From NCBI GenBank assembly GCA_035457345.1, contig DATIBT010000033.1, positions 1 through 64,000 on the forward strand: a DNA stretch of 64,000 nucleotides. Direction: 5' to 3'. Shown piece by piece: positions 25,098-32,683 of this stretch. Below the pieces are notes generated by a model, which worked only from the letters and a program-made list of their open reading frames with translations, was not told the origin of the DNA and searched no databases. The position numbers and the translations under genes are program-made. Source of the DNA: DASTDY01 sp035457345 (GTDB lineage: Bacteria > Patescibacteriota > Saccharimonadia > Saccharimonadales > EFPC-124). The stretch's first letter is position 1. Each line of letters starts with the position of its first letter.

Positions 25098-26615
25098 ATG
25101 GAGCTAGGAGTTATCTTAGCAGCATTACTCGGCGCCGGGGCTGGCGCGGGTGGTGTCTTTGTCGTAAATCAGCGACAGGGCGCGGCCGGGGCAGCCAAAG
25201 CGGCGCAGCTTATTGCTGACGCAAAAAGTAAGGCCAAGACCATTGAGCTTGAGGCAAAAGACAAAGCCCTCAAAATAACTGACGAGGCCACTAAAGAAGG
25301 CCAGAAGCGTCGTAACGATTTGACTGCCATTGAAAAACGATTGGCCGAACGCGAAGAAAATATAGACAAAAAACTTGAGGACTTGGACAAGCGCAGCGAC
25401 AAGCTCCGCCGCGAAGAAGGCGAAGTAGACGCACTCAAGAATGATATTCGGCAGATTCGCGAACAGCAGATGGCGAAGCTCGAAAAAGTTGCTGGGCTGA
25501 CCAAAAAGGAAGCTGGCGAAAAGCTCATGCAGATGACTGAGCGCGACGTAAGTAAAGATCTCCTTGGTCTGGTCAACAAGCTGCAAAATGACGCCATGCA
25601 AGATGCCGAAGAACGTGCCCAAACCATTCTGGTGAGCGCCATGGAGCGCATGGCATCAGAGGTGACTTCAGAAAAGACTGTTACTGCCGTAAAGCTGACC
25701 GACGACGAAATGAAAGGCCGTATCATTGGCAAAGAAGGCCGCAACATTCAAGCCATTCAGCGGGAAACTGGTGTGGATATTTTGGTAGACGACACGCCTG
25801 GCATGGTGGTGCTTAGCAGCTTTGACCCGATCCGTCGCCAAGTTGCCCGGGCTGCACTTGAGATGCTCATGAAAGACGGCCGCATTCACCCTGCTCGCAT
25901 TGAAGAGGTGGTCGCTAAAGCCCAGAAGGCTATCGACAAAGAAATTGACCAAGCGGGCGAAGATGCAATCCGCGAAGTTGGCGTTGTTGGTTTGGTGCCA
26001 AAAGAAATGCAGCGCCTGCTTGGTGAACTGAAATTCCGCACAAGCTATGGTCAGAACGTACTGAAGCATTCAACAGAGATGGCGCACATTGCTGGGCTCA
26101 TTGCCGAAGAGATTGGCGCAGATGTCCGTACGGTAAAGGTCGCCGCGCTACTACACGACACTGGCAAGGCCCTTACGCATAAAATCGAAGGCAAGCACCA
26201 CCACATTAGCGCTGAAATGGCCCGCAAGTACGGCATGCCTGACCCAATTGTGCACGCTATTGAGGCCCATCATGACGACATAGAGGCAACGACGCCAGAG
26301 GCATTGGTAGTGAGGGTTGTTGACGCGCTTAGCGCTGCCCGCCCAGGCGCCCGCAACATTAGCGCGGAAAACTTTGTGGAGCGCATGCGCGAATTAGAAA
26401 ACGTTGCCCTTGGTTTTGATGGCATAGACAAAGCCTATGCCATAAGTGCCGGCCGCGAAGTCCGCGTGATTGTGAAGCCGCAGCAAGTTGACGACCTCAG
26501 TGCCATTAAACTTGCCCGCGACATTGCCACCAAAATTGAAAGCACTATGCAATACCCCGGCACCATTAAGGTGAATGTGATCCGCGAGACCCGCGCGACC
26601 GAATACGCCAAATAA
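25098..26615 (+). CDS. rny: Ribonuclease Y
   Basis: 505 residues from the ATG with AAGGAAGG upstream (an in-frame ATG 33 nt earlier lacks a site). RNase Y is a membrane-anchored endoribonuclease that starts mRNA decay. Order: N-terminal membrane helix (1-25), long coiled coil (about 30-190), KH domain (GRIIGKEGRNIQAIQRETGV) and HD domain (VKVAALLHDTGKAL). Both HD residues are present. A histidine phosphatase gene follows at 1 nt, then a coiled-coil gene and ymdB. Confidence 0.96.
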   Translation: MELGVILAALLGAGAGAGGVFVVNQRQGAAGAAKAAQLIADAKSKAKTIELEAKDKALKITDEATKEGQKRRNDLTAIEKRLAEREENIDKKLEDLDKRSDKLRREEGEVDALKNDIRQIREQQMAKLEKVAGLTKKEAGEKLMQMTERDVSKDLLGLVNKLQNDAMQDAEERAQTILVSAMERMASEVTSEKTVTAVKLTDDEMKGRIIGKEGRNIQAIQRETGVDILVDDTPGMVVLSSFDPIRRQVARAALEMLMKDGRIHPARIEEVVAKAQKAIDKEIDQAGEDAIREVGVVGLVPKEMQRLLGELKFRTSYGQNVLKHSTEMAHIAGLIAEEIGADVRTVKVAALLHDTGKALTHKIEGKHHHISAEMARKYGMPDPIVHAIEAHHDDIEATTPEALVVRVVDALSAARPGARNISAENFVERMRELENVALGFDGIDKAYAISAGREVRVIVKPQQVDDLSAIKLARDIATKIESTMQYPGTIKVNVIRETRATEYAK

Positions 26616-26616
26616 C

Positions 26617-27150
26617 ATGAAAACCATCTATTACGTCCGCCACGGTGAATCAGAAGGCAACGCGGCGGGCGTTTTAGTTGACGCTAGCCTAGATGCGCCG
26701 TTGACTACGCGGGGCGAACGGCAGGCGCGGCAAGCAACAGTATTGCTGGAAGGCAAGCAAATTGATGCCATTATTGCCTCCCCAATGCGCCGGGCGCTTC
26801 AAACCGCCCGAATTATTGCCGACGGGTTGGGGTACAAAAAGGAAGTTGTCGCCGATGCACTATTTACCGAACGCGACTTAGGGAGCGCCACAGGCCTGCC
26901 GCGAGAAGAAGGCTTGGCGCTGGTTAGAAGCGGTAAAGCGGTCGGCTTCGAAACCGAAGAACAACTCTACGACCGGGCAATGAAGGCCATCGAAAAGCTA
27001 CGTGTCCTACCCGAAGATCATATTCTCGTTGTTGGCCATAATGGTATGGGTAAAATGATGCGCCTTGCCATTGAAGGTAAGCCTGCTAGCGAATTTACCG
27101 TTGGTGAACGCCTCGAACATGCTAAAGTCTACGAGTTTATTCTGGGGTAG
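26617..27150 (+). CDS. Histidine phosphatase (phosphoglycerate-mutase superfamily)
   Basis: 177 residues. The catalytic RHG motif appears in YYVRHGESEGN, with the second conserved Arg in SPMRRALQTA, the acid Glu in FTERDLGSATG and the second His in LVVGHNGMGKMM. These proteins dephosphorylate sugars, nucleotides or proteins; the substrate is not readable. Start 1 nt after rny, so cotranscribed with it. Confidence 0.88.
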   Translation: MKTIYYVRHGESEGNAAGVLVDASLDAPLTTRGERQARQATVLLEGKQIDAIIASPMRRALQTARIIADGLGYKKEVVADALFTERDLGSATGLPREEGLALVRSGKAVGFETEEQLYDRAMKAIEKLRVLPEDHILVVGHNGMGKMMRLAIEGKPASEFTVGERLEHAKVYEFILG

Positions 27151-27211
27151 TCATAAGCATAAACCGCTGCATACCCTGCGTAGAAATTTTGTTAACTCGC
27201 TATATATTTGG

Positions 27212-27217
27212 CATAAT
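27212..27217 (+). promoter_or_regulatory. -10 box (CATAAT) of the coiled-coil gene, leaderless spacing
   Basis: CATAAT lies 7 nt before the ATG at 27225. Upstream in-frame starts would begin before or inside this box, so the shorter protein is preferred. Confidence 0.45.
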
Positions 27218-27224
27218 AATGAAT

Positions 27225-27626
27225 ATGGCAGAGCTAAGCTTCGACGACGTACGCCGAGCAGCCCAGACAGCTGCAACTAGCTTACAAACTGCCCTGAACG
27301 ATATCCGGACAAATATTCAGAACACCCGCGGTGACATTAGCCGGCTCAATCCCAACAACGACTTCCAATATCGATTCAACAACTTAGAACGACAAATAAA
27401 CGATTTAAACCAGTATACCCAGCGGCTTATGTTGGCGTTGCAGAATTTACAGGCAGTCAGTTCGACCGCCCAGCAAAATCAGCAACTGGTGCTGCGAGTA
27501 GAACAGCGACTGGTCAACACGGAGCATATGATTGGCGAACTTACCCGTTATGTAGAGGTCATGCACGCTCAAATGGTGCAATTAAGTGAAACGGCAACGC
27601 GATTATACAGCCGGGCAGAGCCTTGA
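27225..27626 (+). CDS. Coiled-coil protein of unknown function
   Basis: 133 residues beginning MAELSFDD, almost entirely alpha-helical with heptad-like hydrophobic spacing (about 30-125) and no membrane helix or enzymatic motif. It is translationally coupled to ymdB (stop TGA overlaps the next ATG) in an RNA-decay neighbourhood. A structural or adaptor role is possible but unsupported. Confidence 0.65.
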   Translation: MAELSFDDVRRAAQTAATSLQTALNDIRTNIQNTRGDISRLNPNNDFQYRFNNLERQINDLNQYTQRLMLALQNLQAVSSTAQQNQQLVLRVEQRLVNTEHMIGELTRYVEVMHAQMVQLSETATRLYSRAEP

Positions 27627-28432
27627 TGCTAAAGGTGCTTTATTTAGGCGACATTATGGGCCGCCCTGGCCGCGACGTGGTCAGGTACATATTGCCCAAA
27701 CTTCGTGAAACCTATACACCCGATCTAGTCATTGCTCAGTCCGAAAACGTCAGTCATGGCAAAGGTATCAGTCCGGGTCATGTGCACGAACTGCAAAAGC
27801 TTGGGATAGATGTGTTTACTGGCGGCAATCATACTATTGAACGCCCGGCCGTGAAGCCGCTTTTGGCCGACGCGGCGGTGCCCGTACTCGCACCCATAAA
27901 TCAAGAAGGGGTAGAGCTGGCATGGGGCGCAAAGCGCGTCGCCACAGCCAAGGGCGATGTGCTAGTGGTGAGCTTGCTTGGGAGTGTTTTTCCAACCCCG
28001 TTTCCCATGAGGAATCCGCTACTGGTAATCGATGACCTGCTTGCGAGCGATAAAAGTAAGGGTGTGGTGGGAACAATTGTTAATTTCCATGCTGATCTAT
28101 CGAGCGAAAAGCGTGTGATTGGCTATTATTTAGATGGCCGGGTGAGTGCGGTGATTGGCGACCACTGGCACGTGCCATCGGCTGACGCCATGGTGCTGCC
28201 AAAGGGTACGGCGCACATAACCGATGCGGGCATGTGTGGCACGCTTCACAGCAGCCTGGGGGTGACAAAAGAAATCATTGTGGCCCGCTGGCGCGACGGG
28301 GCGAAGCTCAAGAATGATATTGCCGAGGGCGGGCCGTGGCAGGCGAACGGGGTGGTGGTGACGATTGATACAAAAACCGGATTCGCAAAAAAGATAGTGC
28401 AGGTGAATGAGGTGATTGAAAAGTTACAGTAG
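27626..28432 (+). CDS. ymdB: YmdB-family metallophosphoesterase
   Basis: 268 residues of the YmdB (TIGR00282) calcineurin-like family, cyclic-nucleotide phosphodiesterases in characterised members. Metal motifs: LGDIMGRPGRD at the N-terminus, GGNHTIERP, VNFHADLSSEK and GDHWHVPSAD (usually GTHTHV). The family is widely encoded next to RNase Y, as here with two small genes between. ATG at 27626 overlaps the previous stop; a TTG sits one codon earlier. Confidence 0.9.
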   Translation: MLKVLYLGDIMGRPGRDVVRYILPKLRETYTPDLVIAQSENVSHGKGISPGHVHELQKLGIDVFTGGNHTIERPAVKPLLADAAVPVLAPINQEGVELAWGAKRVATAKGDVLVVSLLGSVFPTPFPMRNPLLVIDDLLASDKSKGVVGTIVNFHADLSSEKRVIGYYLDGRVSAVIGDHWHVPSADAMVLPKGTAHITDAGMCGTLHSSLGVTKEIIVARWRDGAKLKNDIAEGGPWQANGVVVTIDTKTGFAKKIVQVNEVIEKLQ

Positions 28433-28438
28433 TTAGGA

Positions 28439-28570
28439 TATAATTCAAGCTGTTCGTTTGGCGGTTTTACCAAAGGCCGATATGGGCATACTATCGTTTT
28501 CCCCTCGTTCGCGATAAATCGCTCCACTCGGGCGTGAAGTAGGAAAACGTTAATTGCCACCGGCAATTAA
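28439..28570 (+). promoter_or_regulatory. Promoter and structured leader of tRNA-Pro(UGG)
   Basis: TATAAT at 28439-28444 is followed by about 120 nt before the tRNA. The leader holds an 8-bp inverted repeat (CGTTTTCC 28495-28502 with GGAAAACG 28542-28549) enclosing a small GCGAT/ATCGC hairpin. It also holds a perfect 11-bp hairpin (arms 28548-28558 and 28562-28572, loop ACC) whose last two bases are the first two of the tRNA. A second -10-like CATACT lies at 28488. No ORF is evident. It may be a processed leader or a small RNA. Confidence 0.4.
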
Positions 28571-28648
28571 CGGGGCGTGGCGCAGTCCGGTTAGCGCGCG
28601 CGGTTTGGGACCGCGAGGTCGAAGGTTCGAATCCTTTCGCCCCGACCA
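28571..28648 (+). tRNA. tRNA-Pro (anticodon UGG)
   Basis: Full cloverleaf with acceptor CGGGGCG/CGCCCCG, anticodon stem CGCGG/CCGCG, loop TTTGGGA giving anticodon TGG, T-arm GGTTCGAATCC and an encoded CCA end. The CCA starts a long palindrome that forms the terminator. Confidence 0.95.
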
Positions 28649-28688
28649 AGAAAAATGTCCGACCTTTGTGGTCGGACATTTTTCTTGG
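28646..28688 (+). terminator. Palindromic terminator of tRNA-Pro starting at its CCA end
   Basis: A perfect 19-bp stem (28646-28664 with 28670-28688, loop TTTGT) has an A-run on one side and a T-run on the other, so it can work in both directions. The outer part CCAAGAAAAAT/ATTTTTCTTGG is identical to that of the tRNA-Gly/tRNA-His terminator at 53780-53820, while the inner stem differs. Confidence 0.75.
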
Positions 28689-28735
28689 TGGAGAGTGATT
28701 CGCCCGGCCTCCTCTCATTTGCTATCATTAGAGTA

Positions 28736-29197
28736 ATGCCTACGCGTTCTGCTGGTTTTGCATTGATCGAACTGGGGGTCGTCCTGGTGATTATTGGCTC
28801 ACTGTTATTTATTGTGGTGACGCAGACGGTTCAATCTCACTCGCAGTCGGGTAATATCCAGCGGCGCGCCGACGTGAACAGTATTTTGAACGCTGTATTG
28901 GCGTACGCAAAAGATAATGGTGGCAAGCTCCCGGAAGGCGTGGCACAGCAGCCAAAACTTATTGCTTCAACAAATGCCGAGAGTGCCGTGAACTTATGCC
29001 ATGCCTTGGTGCCCAAGTATTTAACCACCATTCCTATTGATCCGAATAATGGGTTAGCCGTGCCGGTCGGCTCCAAATGCAACGAAAAGAATGCCCGCTA
29101 TAGCAGCGGCTACATGGTCCAAGCAACTCCGGACAATAAGGTGCTTGTCAGTGCGCCTGGTGCCGACGGCACTGACGCTATTTTTGCCCAGAATTAA
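28736..29197 (+). CDS. Type IV pilin-like protein (orphan, paralogue of the 45891 pilin)
   Basis: 153 residues beginning MPTRSAG, then FALIELGVV with the hydrophobic pilin helix. The leader is cleaved after Gly7 and Glu is at +5. The globular part shares RRADVNSILNAVLAY, LCHALVPKYLTTIPIDP and the paired Cys/YSSGYMV ending with the pilin at 45891. TATCAT lies 7 nt upstream of the ATG (28723-28728), so it looks leaderless. It is isolated from both T4P clusters. The 3' end overlaps the convergent PEP-utilising gene by 4 nt. Confidence 0.85.
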   Translation: MPTRSAGFALIELGVVLVIIGSLLFIVVTQTVQSHSQSGNIQRRADVNSILNAVLAYAKDNGGKLPEGVAQQPKLIASTNAESAVNLCHALVPKYLTTIPIDPNNGLAVPVGSKCNEKNARYSSGYMVQATPDNKVLVSAPGADGTDAIFAQN

Positions 29198-30285
29198 GCC
29201 GCTAGCACTATTCCTTTGTTGGCATCGACTGTTACTTTTTGACCTTCTTTTAGGATGGAGGTAGCATTTTTTGTACCTGTAACGCACGGCTTTTTGAGCT
29301 CGCGCGCGATTATGGCTGCATGGCTGAGTACGCCACCTAGGTCGGTGACAATGGCTGCGGCTTGTTGCATGAGCGGCAGGTAGTCAGGGGTGGTCATGTG
29401 GCAGACAAGCACGTCGTTCGCGTTCAAGCGCACCTTTGCAATGGCGTCGGCAGCTACAATACGCACCACGCCACTTGCCTGGCCTACGCTGCCTGCTCGC
29501 CCTTTTACAAGTGCTGCCTTGGTTGTTTTGACTGGTGGTTGCACCTCGTAAATGTCGGCCAGCAGACGATTGTAATCGATAAACCAAATGCCATACTCTT
29601 CTGATTTTGAGGTTTCAAAATAGCCTTTGAGATAATCATGGGCGAACTCAGCCCCTAGCTCTTTTTTGAGTTTCTTTTGCTGCTCAGGATTAGTTACTTT
29701 AATTTTTTCAACCACTTCAATCAGGTGGTCTTTAATGCCTGGCTGCAGGCCGTCGAACTTCCATGTTTTAAAATCGTAGGCAAATGTGGTTGGTGGCACA
29801 TCTTCGTAGAACCCCTGAGTGAGGGAGTTGGGCTGACCTTTTTTGGCCTCGCCAAAGATACCCTTGTTGGTGACGGTAAAGATGGTGGCCCATTTGGCGT
29901 CGTCGTGGGGCACAAAGTCAACGTCGTAATCTTTGGGATTGACCTTTTGCTCGTCGAACCACTCAAGCGCCTTTTTAATGCTATAACCGCGCATGCGTAA
30001 TTTGGGTACGGTTGGTTTGAGGGGGATAAGCCGGATGGCACATAATTCGTCGCCATGTTGCTCTACGAACATGCGCAGCGTTACGGTACGCTTGGCAACT
30101 TCGGTGCCTTTAAAGCGCGACGGCTTACCAAACGGCAGGCCGATTATCTTTTGCAATGTGTCGAGCCGGTCATGTTTGCGGGCGTCTTCCTCGCGTAGCT
30201 CCTTGGCGCGCGGATCACCAATTGCCTCAAACCATTCTGTAAGTGAAATTTGTTTTTCGTAGAGTTTGGTCAGATAGGAATCCAT
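29194..30285 (-). CDS. PEP-utilising-enzyme phosphohistidine-domain protein with novel N-terminal region
   Basis: 363 residues from the ATG with AAGGAGG upstream. The last about 85 residues are the swivelling phosphohistidine domain of PEP synthase/PPDK/rifampin phosphotransferase, with GGVLSHAAIIARE carrying the phosphorylated His. The first about 270 residues, rich in Lys and aromatic residues, match no domain I recognise. The C-terminal PEP/pyruvate TIM barrel is absent. Eight nt upstream is the separate ATP-binding half. Together they resemble a split phosphotransferase whose middle region would bind the acceptor; substrate unknown. Confidence 0.75.
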   Translation of the reverse strand: MDSYLTKLYEKQISLTEWFEAIGDPRAKELREEDARKHDRLDTLQKIIGLPFGKPSRFKGTEVAKRTVTLRMFVEQHGDELCAIRLIPLKPTVPKLRMRGYSIKKALEWFDEQKVNPKDYDVDFVPHDDAKWATIFTVTNKGIFGEAKKGQPNSLTQGFYEDVPPTTFAYDFKTWKFDGLQPGIKDHLIEVVEKIKVTNPEQQKKLKKELGAEFAHDYLKGYFETSKSEEYGIWFIDYNRLLADIYEVQPPVKTTKAALVKGRAGSVGQASGVVRIVAADAIAKVRLNANDVLVCHMTTPDYLPLMQQAAAIVTDLGGVLSHAAIIARELKKPCVTGTKNATSILKEGQKVTVDANKGIVLAA

Positions 30286-30293
30286 AATCCTCC

Positions 30294-31076
30294 TTACAGG
30301 GTTGTTATTGGCCGCGCTTGCAAAATATACAGTTGGCCGGTTGTGCCATACGCCCACTCAACGTCAACAGGGTAGCCATAGTGATCTTCTATGGCTGTCA
30401 CCGTACGGGCAAGCTCTTTGAGCTGCCTGGGCTTGAGGCTTGGGTTGTTTTGTTTGTGCGGCGGAACTGCTGCTTCTATGGTAGCGCCTTGCTCGTAGGT
30501 AAGAAAGGTGAGTTTAGTGGCAATGTCTTGATCCAAGAGGTTCCCTTGTTTGGTGAGGAGGTAGTTGTCGGGGGTAGCAGTGCCCTGTACAAGCAGCTCG
30601 CCTAATCCGTAAACCGACTCAATGACTAATTCGTTACGATTACCGGTAACAGGGTTGGCGCTGAATGCCACGCCGGCAATCTCACTATGGATCATTTGTT
30701 GCACGAGCACGGCAAGGTCAAAGCTCTCCCCAGAGGCGTAGGCTCTTGTCCTGGCGGATTGCGCGGAAGCTATGCAGGTTTGCACTGCCTGGCAAAGCTC
30801 GCTTTGTGTAACATGCAACAATGTCGCAAATTGTCCGGCCCACGATTTGTCTTTGCCGTCTTCGCCAATACCAGATGAGCGGACGGCAACGTTTTCTAAT
30901 TCGAGCTCTTCGTAGGCGGTGAGTAACTCTTCGTCAGAAATGGCGGAGCCCGCTAGCACGGCAAACCCCGTCGGCACTTGGTGGCCAGCGGCCATGAGCT
31001 CCCCTAGGCGTGCCGCCTTGCCACCCACAAGGGGTGTGTCGCTGGCCCGAATATCTGTAAGATACTTGATGCTCAT
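30294..31076 (-). CDS. PEP synthase/PPDK N-terminal ATP-grasp domain protein
   Basis: 260 residues forming a stand-alone PPDK_N nucleotide-binding domain. The N-terminus VGGKAARLGELMAAGHQVPTGF is diagnostic, followed by VAVRSSGIGEDG, AGVAFSANPVTGN and the C-terminal DVEWAYGTTGQLYILQARPI. In full enzymes it phosphorylates the His of the mobile domain from ATP; here that domain is encoded by the next gene 8 nt downstream. Full-length PEP synthase has about 800 residues. Confidence 0.85.
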   Translation of the reverse strand: MSIKYLTDIRASDTPLVGGKAARLGELMAAGHQVPTGFAVLAGSAISDEELLTAYEELELENVAVRSSGIGEDGKDKSWAGQFATLLHVTQSELCQAVQTCIASAQSARTRAYASGESFDLAVLVQQMIHSEIAGVAFSANPVTGNRNELVIESVYGLGELLVQGTATPDNYLLTKQGNLLDQDIATKLTFLTYEQGATIEAAVPPHKQNNPSLKPRQLKELARTVTAIEDHYGYPVDVEWAYGTTGQLYILQARPITTL

Positions 31077-31137
31077 TGTCGGTTGCTGGAGTTACTTGTT
31101 GTGTTGTGGCTCAAATGCCGGATGCGGTGATGGGGGA

Positions 31138-31524
31138 TTACTCTAGTTTCCATGTAATTTTCTCTCCACCATTTGGCAAATAGTAGGCAGCACTTTTTTG
31201 GACGAGCACGTCATCTACATAGAAGTTCCAATATGTATTATCAGCTCCGCCCTTTACGCCGTTAATAGCGGTAACGAACGGGCCGTACGATGAATGTTGT
31301 GTTTCTACGCTCGCATGTGCTTTGAGCTGATCAAGTATGCTCGTGCCTTCGCTGGCGATAAACGACAGCTCGGTCGTTTGGGCGGGTAGCCCCTGTTGGG
31401 TTACGGTTTCAGCGCCCTTTACGGCGGTGTGAGATGGTTTTTCGACCAATGTTAACGTAGTGATGCCGAGACCGATGGCCGCAAGCGCCAGTACACTGGT
31501 CGCAATAGTTTTTATTTTTTTCAT
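31138..31524 (-). CDS. Secreted DUF4430-like protein
   Basis: 128 residues from the ATG preceded by GGGGGAAA. A signal peptide or membrane anchor (about 1-28) is followed by a beta-grasp-like domain with the DUF4430/transcobalamin-C pattern: GTSILDQLKAHA, then GGADNTYWNFYVDDVLVQ and the end GEKITWKLE. Such domains bind small ligands or act as surface modules. It stands alone upstream of the PEP-synthase-like pair with its own promoter region. Confidence 0.72.
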   Translation of the reverse strand: MKKIKTIATSVLALAAIGLGITTLTLVEKPSHTAVKGAETVTQQGLPAQTTELSFIASEGTSILDQLKAHASVETQHSSYGPFVTAINGVKGGADNTYWNFYVDDVLVQKSAAYYLPNGGEKITWKLE

Positions 31525-31617
31525 ATCTTTTCCCCCATCGTCATTATTGCGCTTATGTAGCGTGAGGGTCAATATGTTTACGCTATATGTTGTGTATTAG
31601 ACGATGCGGAACAGAGG

Positions 31618-31646
31618 TTGCGAGCTTACCGATGAAGTGCCATAAT
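31618..31646 (+). promoter_or_regulatory. Promoter of tRNA-Pro(CGG)
   Basis: TTGCGA (31618-31623), a 17-bp spacer and CATAAT (31641-31646) are followed 12 nt later by the tRNA 5' end. Confidence 0.55.
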
Positions 31647-31657
31647 GGGTTTTGCAT

Positions 31658-31734
31658 CGGAGATTAGCGCAGCCTGGTAGCGCGCCGCGTTCGGGACGCG
31701 GAGGTCGTGGGTTCAAATCCCGCATCTCCGACCA
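31658..31734 (+). tRNA. tRNA-Pro (anticodon CGG)
   Basis: Cloverleaf with acceptor CGGAGAT/ATCTCCG, anticodon stem CCGCG/CGCGG, loop TTCGGGA (anticodon CGG), T-arm GGTTCAAATCC and encoded CCA. A hairpin with a 2-nt bulge (31759-31780) lies downstream. The actinobacterial-looking gene begins about 270 nt further on. Confidence 0.95.
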
Positions 31735-31870
31735 TGATGTTATCCACAAAAAAGTTGCATGGTACCGTTCGGTATACCATAAGAATAGCCGGGGTGCTAT
31801 GTGAAAAATTTATCATTCCACCCCTGTAGAACAAATCAAATTGAAGCCACAAAGAACCAATTTTACAAGA

Positions 31871-31900
31871 TTGTTAAGTTAATGTAGTTTAGCATATACT
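31871..31900 (+). promoter_or_regulatory. Promoter upstream of the actinobacterial-type gene
   Basis: TTGTTA (31871-31876), an 18-bp spacer and TATACT (31895-31900) lie in AT-rich native-looking sequence about 100 nt before the GC-rich coding region. The 269-bp gap (31735-32003) otherwise shows only the tRNA-distal hairpin. Confidence 0.45.
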
Positions 31901-32003
31901 GCGTGAGGCTCAATAATTTTGGTCTATGCAAGCCATGTATAGGCTTAGTTTTTGCTGCCAAAAAACTGTTTCTTCGTACCCAGCAATGGGGAAGGGAGTG
32001 AGC

Positions 32004-32549
32004 ATGCGGAACATGCTCAACAGGCTCAAGGGACGTACCGCGCTGCTGATCGCCGGTGCGGCCACCGCGGCGGCAATCGTCGGCGTGTCGGGCGGGGCGG
32101 CCTACGCGGTCATCACCGGCGCCACGTCCGGAACGGCCGTGCAGCATTCAATCGCCCGCAACGACACCGCGCTGCTGGTGCCCGGAGCAGCCAACACCTG
32201 GCAGACCGTCAGCGGCATGGTGCGGACCGTCTCGGTGCCGTCCGGCCAGCGGCGGCTGTTCATCGCCACGTACACCGCGGAGTCGCAGTGCACGGGCGGC
32301 AGCTGGTGCTCGGTGCGCATCGTGGTGCGCAACAACGCCACCGGCGCCGTGAGCGAGCTGTTGCCGGCCTCGGGCACGGACTACGCCTTCGACGCCCCGT
32401 CGACGGATCTGTGGGAAGGCCACGCCCGCACCCAGAGCACCAACTACCTGCCGGCGGGCAGCTACACCTTCTCCGTGCAGGCCAACCGGGTCGGCGGCAG
32501 CACGTTCCGCCTCGACGACATGCATTTCGAGGTCGTCGCGACCACCTGA
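32004..32549 (+). CDS. Secreted protein of actinobacterial (Streptomyces-like) type, probably transferred
   Basis: 181 residues from the ATG preceded by GGGAAGGGAG. A Sec signal peptide (basic MRNMLNRLKGR, then an Ala/Val/Gly-rich core to about residue 35) is followed by a beta-rich domain of about 145 residues with one Cys pair. Codons end almost always in G or C, with GC visibly far above every other gene here and typical of Streptomyces. A GC-rich hairpin follows. No enzymatic motif. The simplest reading is recent transfer from an actinobacterium, the kind of host Saccharibacteria live on; an assembly artefact is the alternative. Confidence 0.75.
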   Translation: MRNMLNRLKGRTALLIAGAATAAAIVGVSGGAAYAVITGATSGTAVQHSIARNDTALLVPGAANTWQTVSGMVRTVSVPSGQRRLFIATYTAESQCTGGSWCSVRIVVRNNATGAVSELLPASGTDYAFDAPSTDLWEGHARTQSTNYLPAGSYTFSVQANRVGGSTFRLDDMHFEVVATT

Positions 32550-32570
32550 CCCGCGGAGCAACAGTTGAAA

Positions 32571-32603
32571 GCCTCGGCCGCCCACCACGCGGGCGGCCGA
32601 GGC
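32571..32603 (+). terminator. GC-rich hairpin of actinobacterial style
   Basis: Perfect 13-bp arms GCCTCGGCCGCCC and GGGCGGCCGAGGC with a 7-nt loop, 22 nt after the stop and without a T-run, as is usual in Streptomyces. It probably came with the gene. Confidence 0.75.
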
Positions 32604-32683
32604 CCCAACTATCCCCTGGCAGCCAGGTATTTATGAGCAGTCCTCTTACGTTTACGCCGATTAAGCTTTACAATAGTGACATT

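Noticed and set aside
32148..32588. Long antisense reading frame over the actinobacterial-type gene
   Set aside because: Open antisense frames are expected in very GC-rich coding sequence; composition is Gly/Arg/Ala-rich and the sense frame has a signal peptide and a ribosome binding site.
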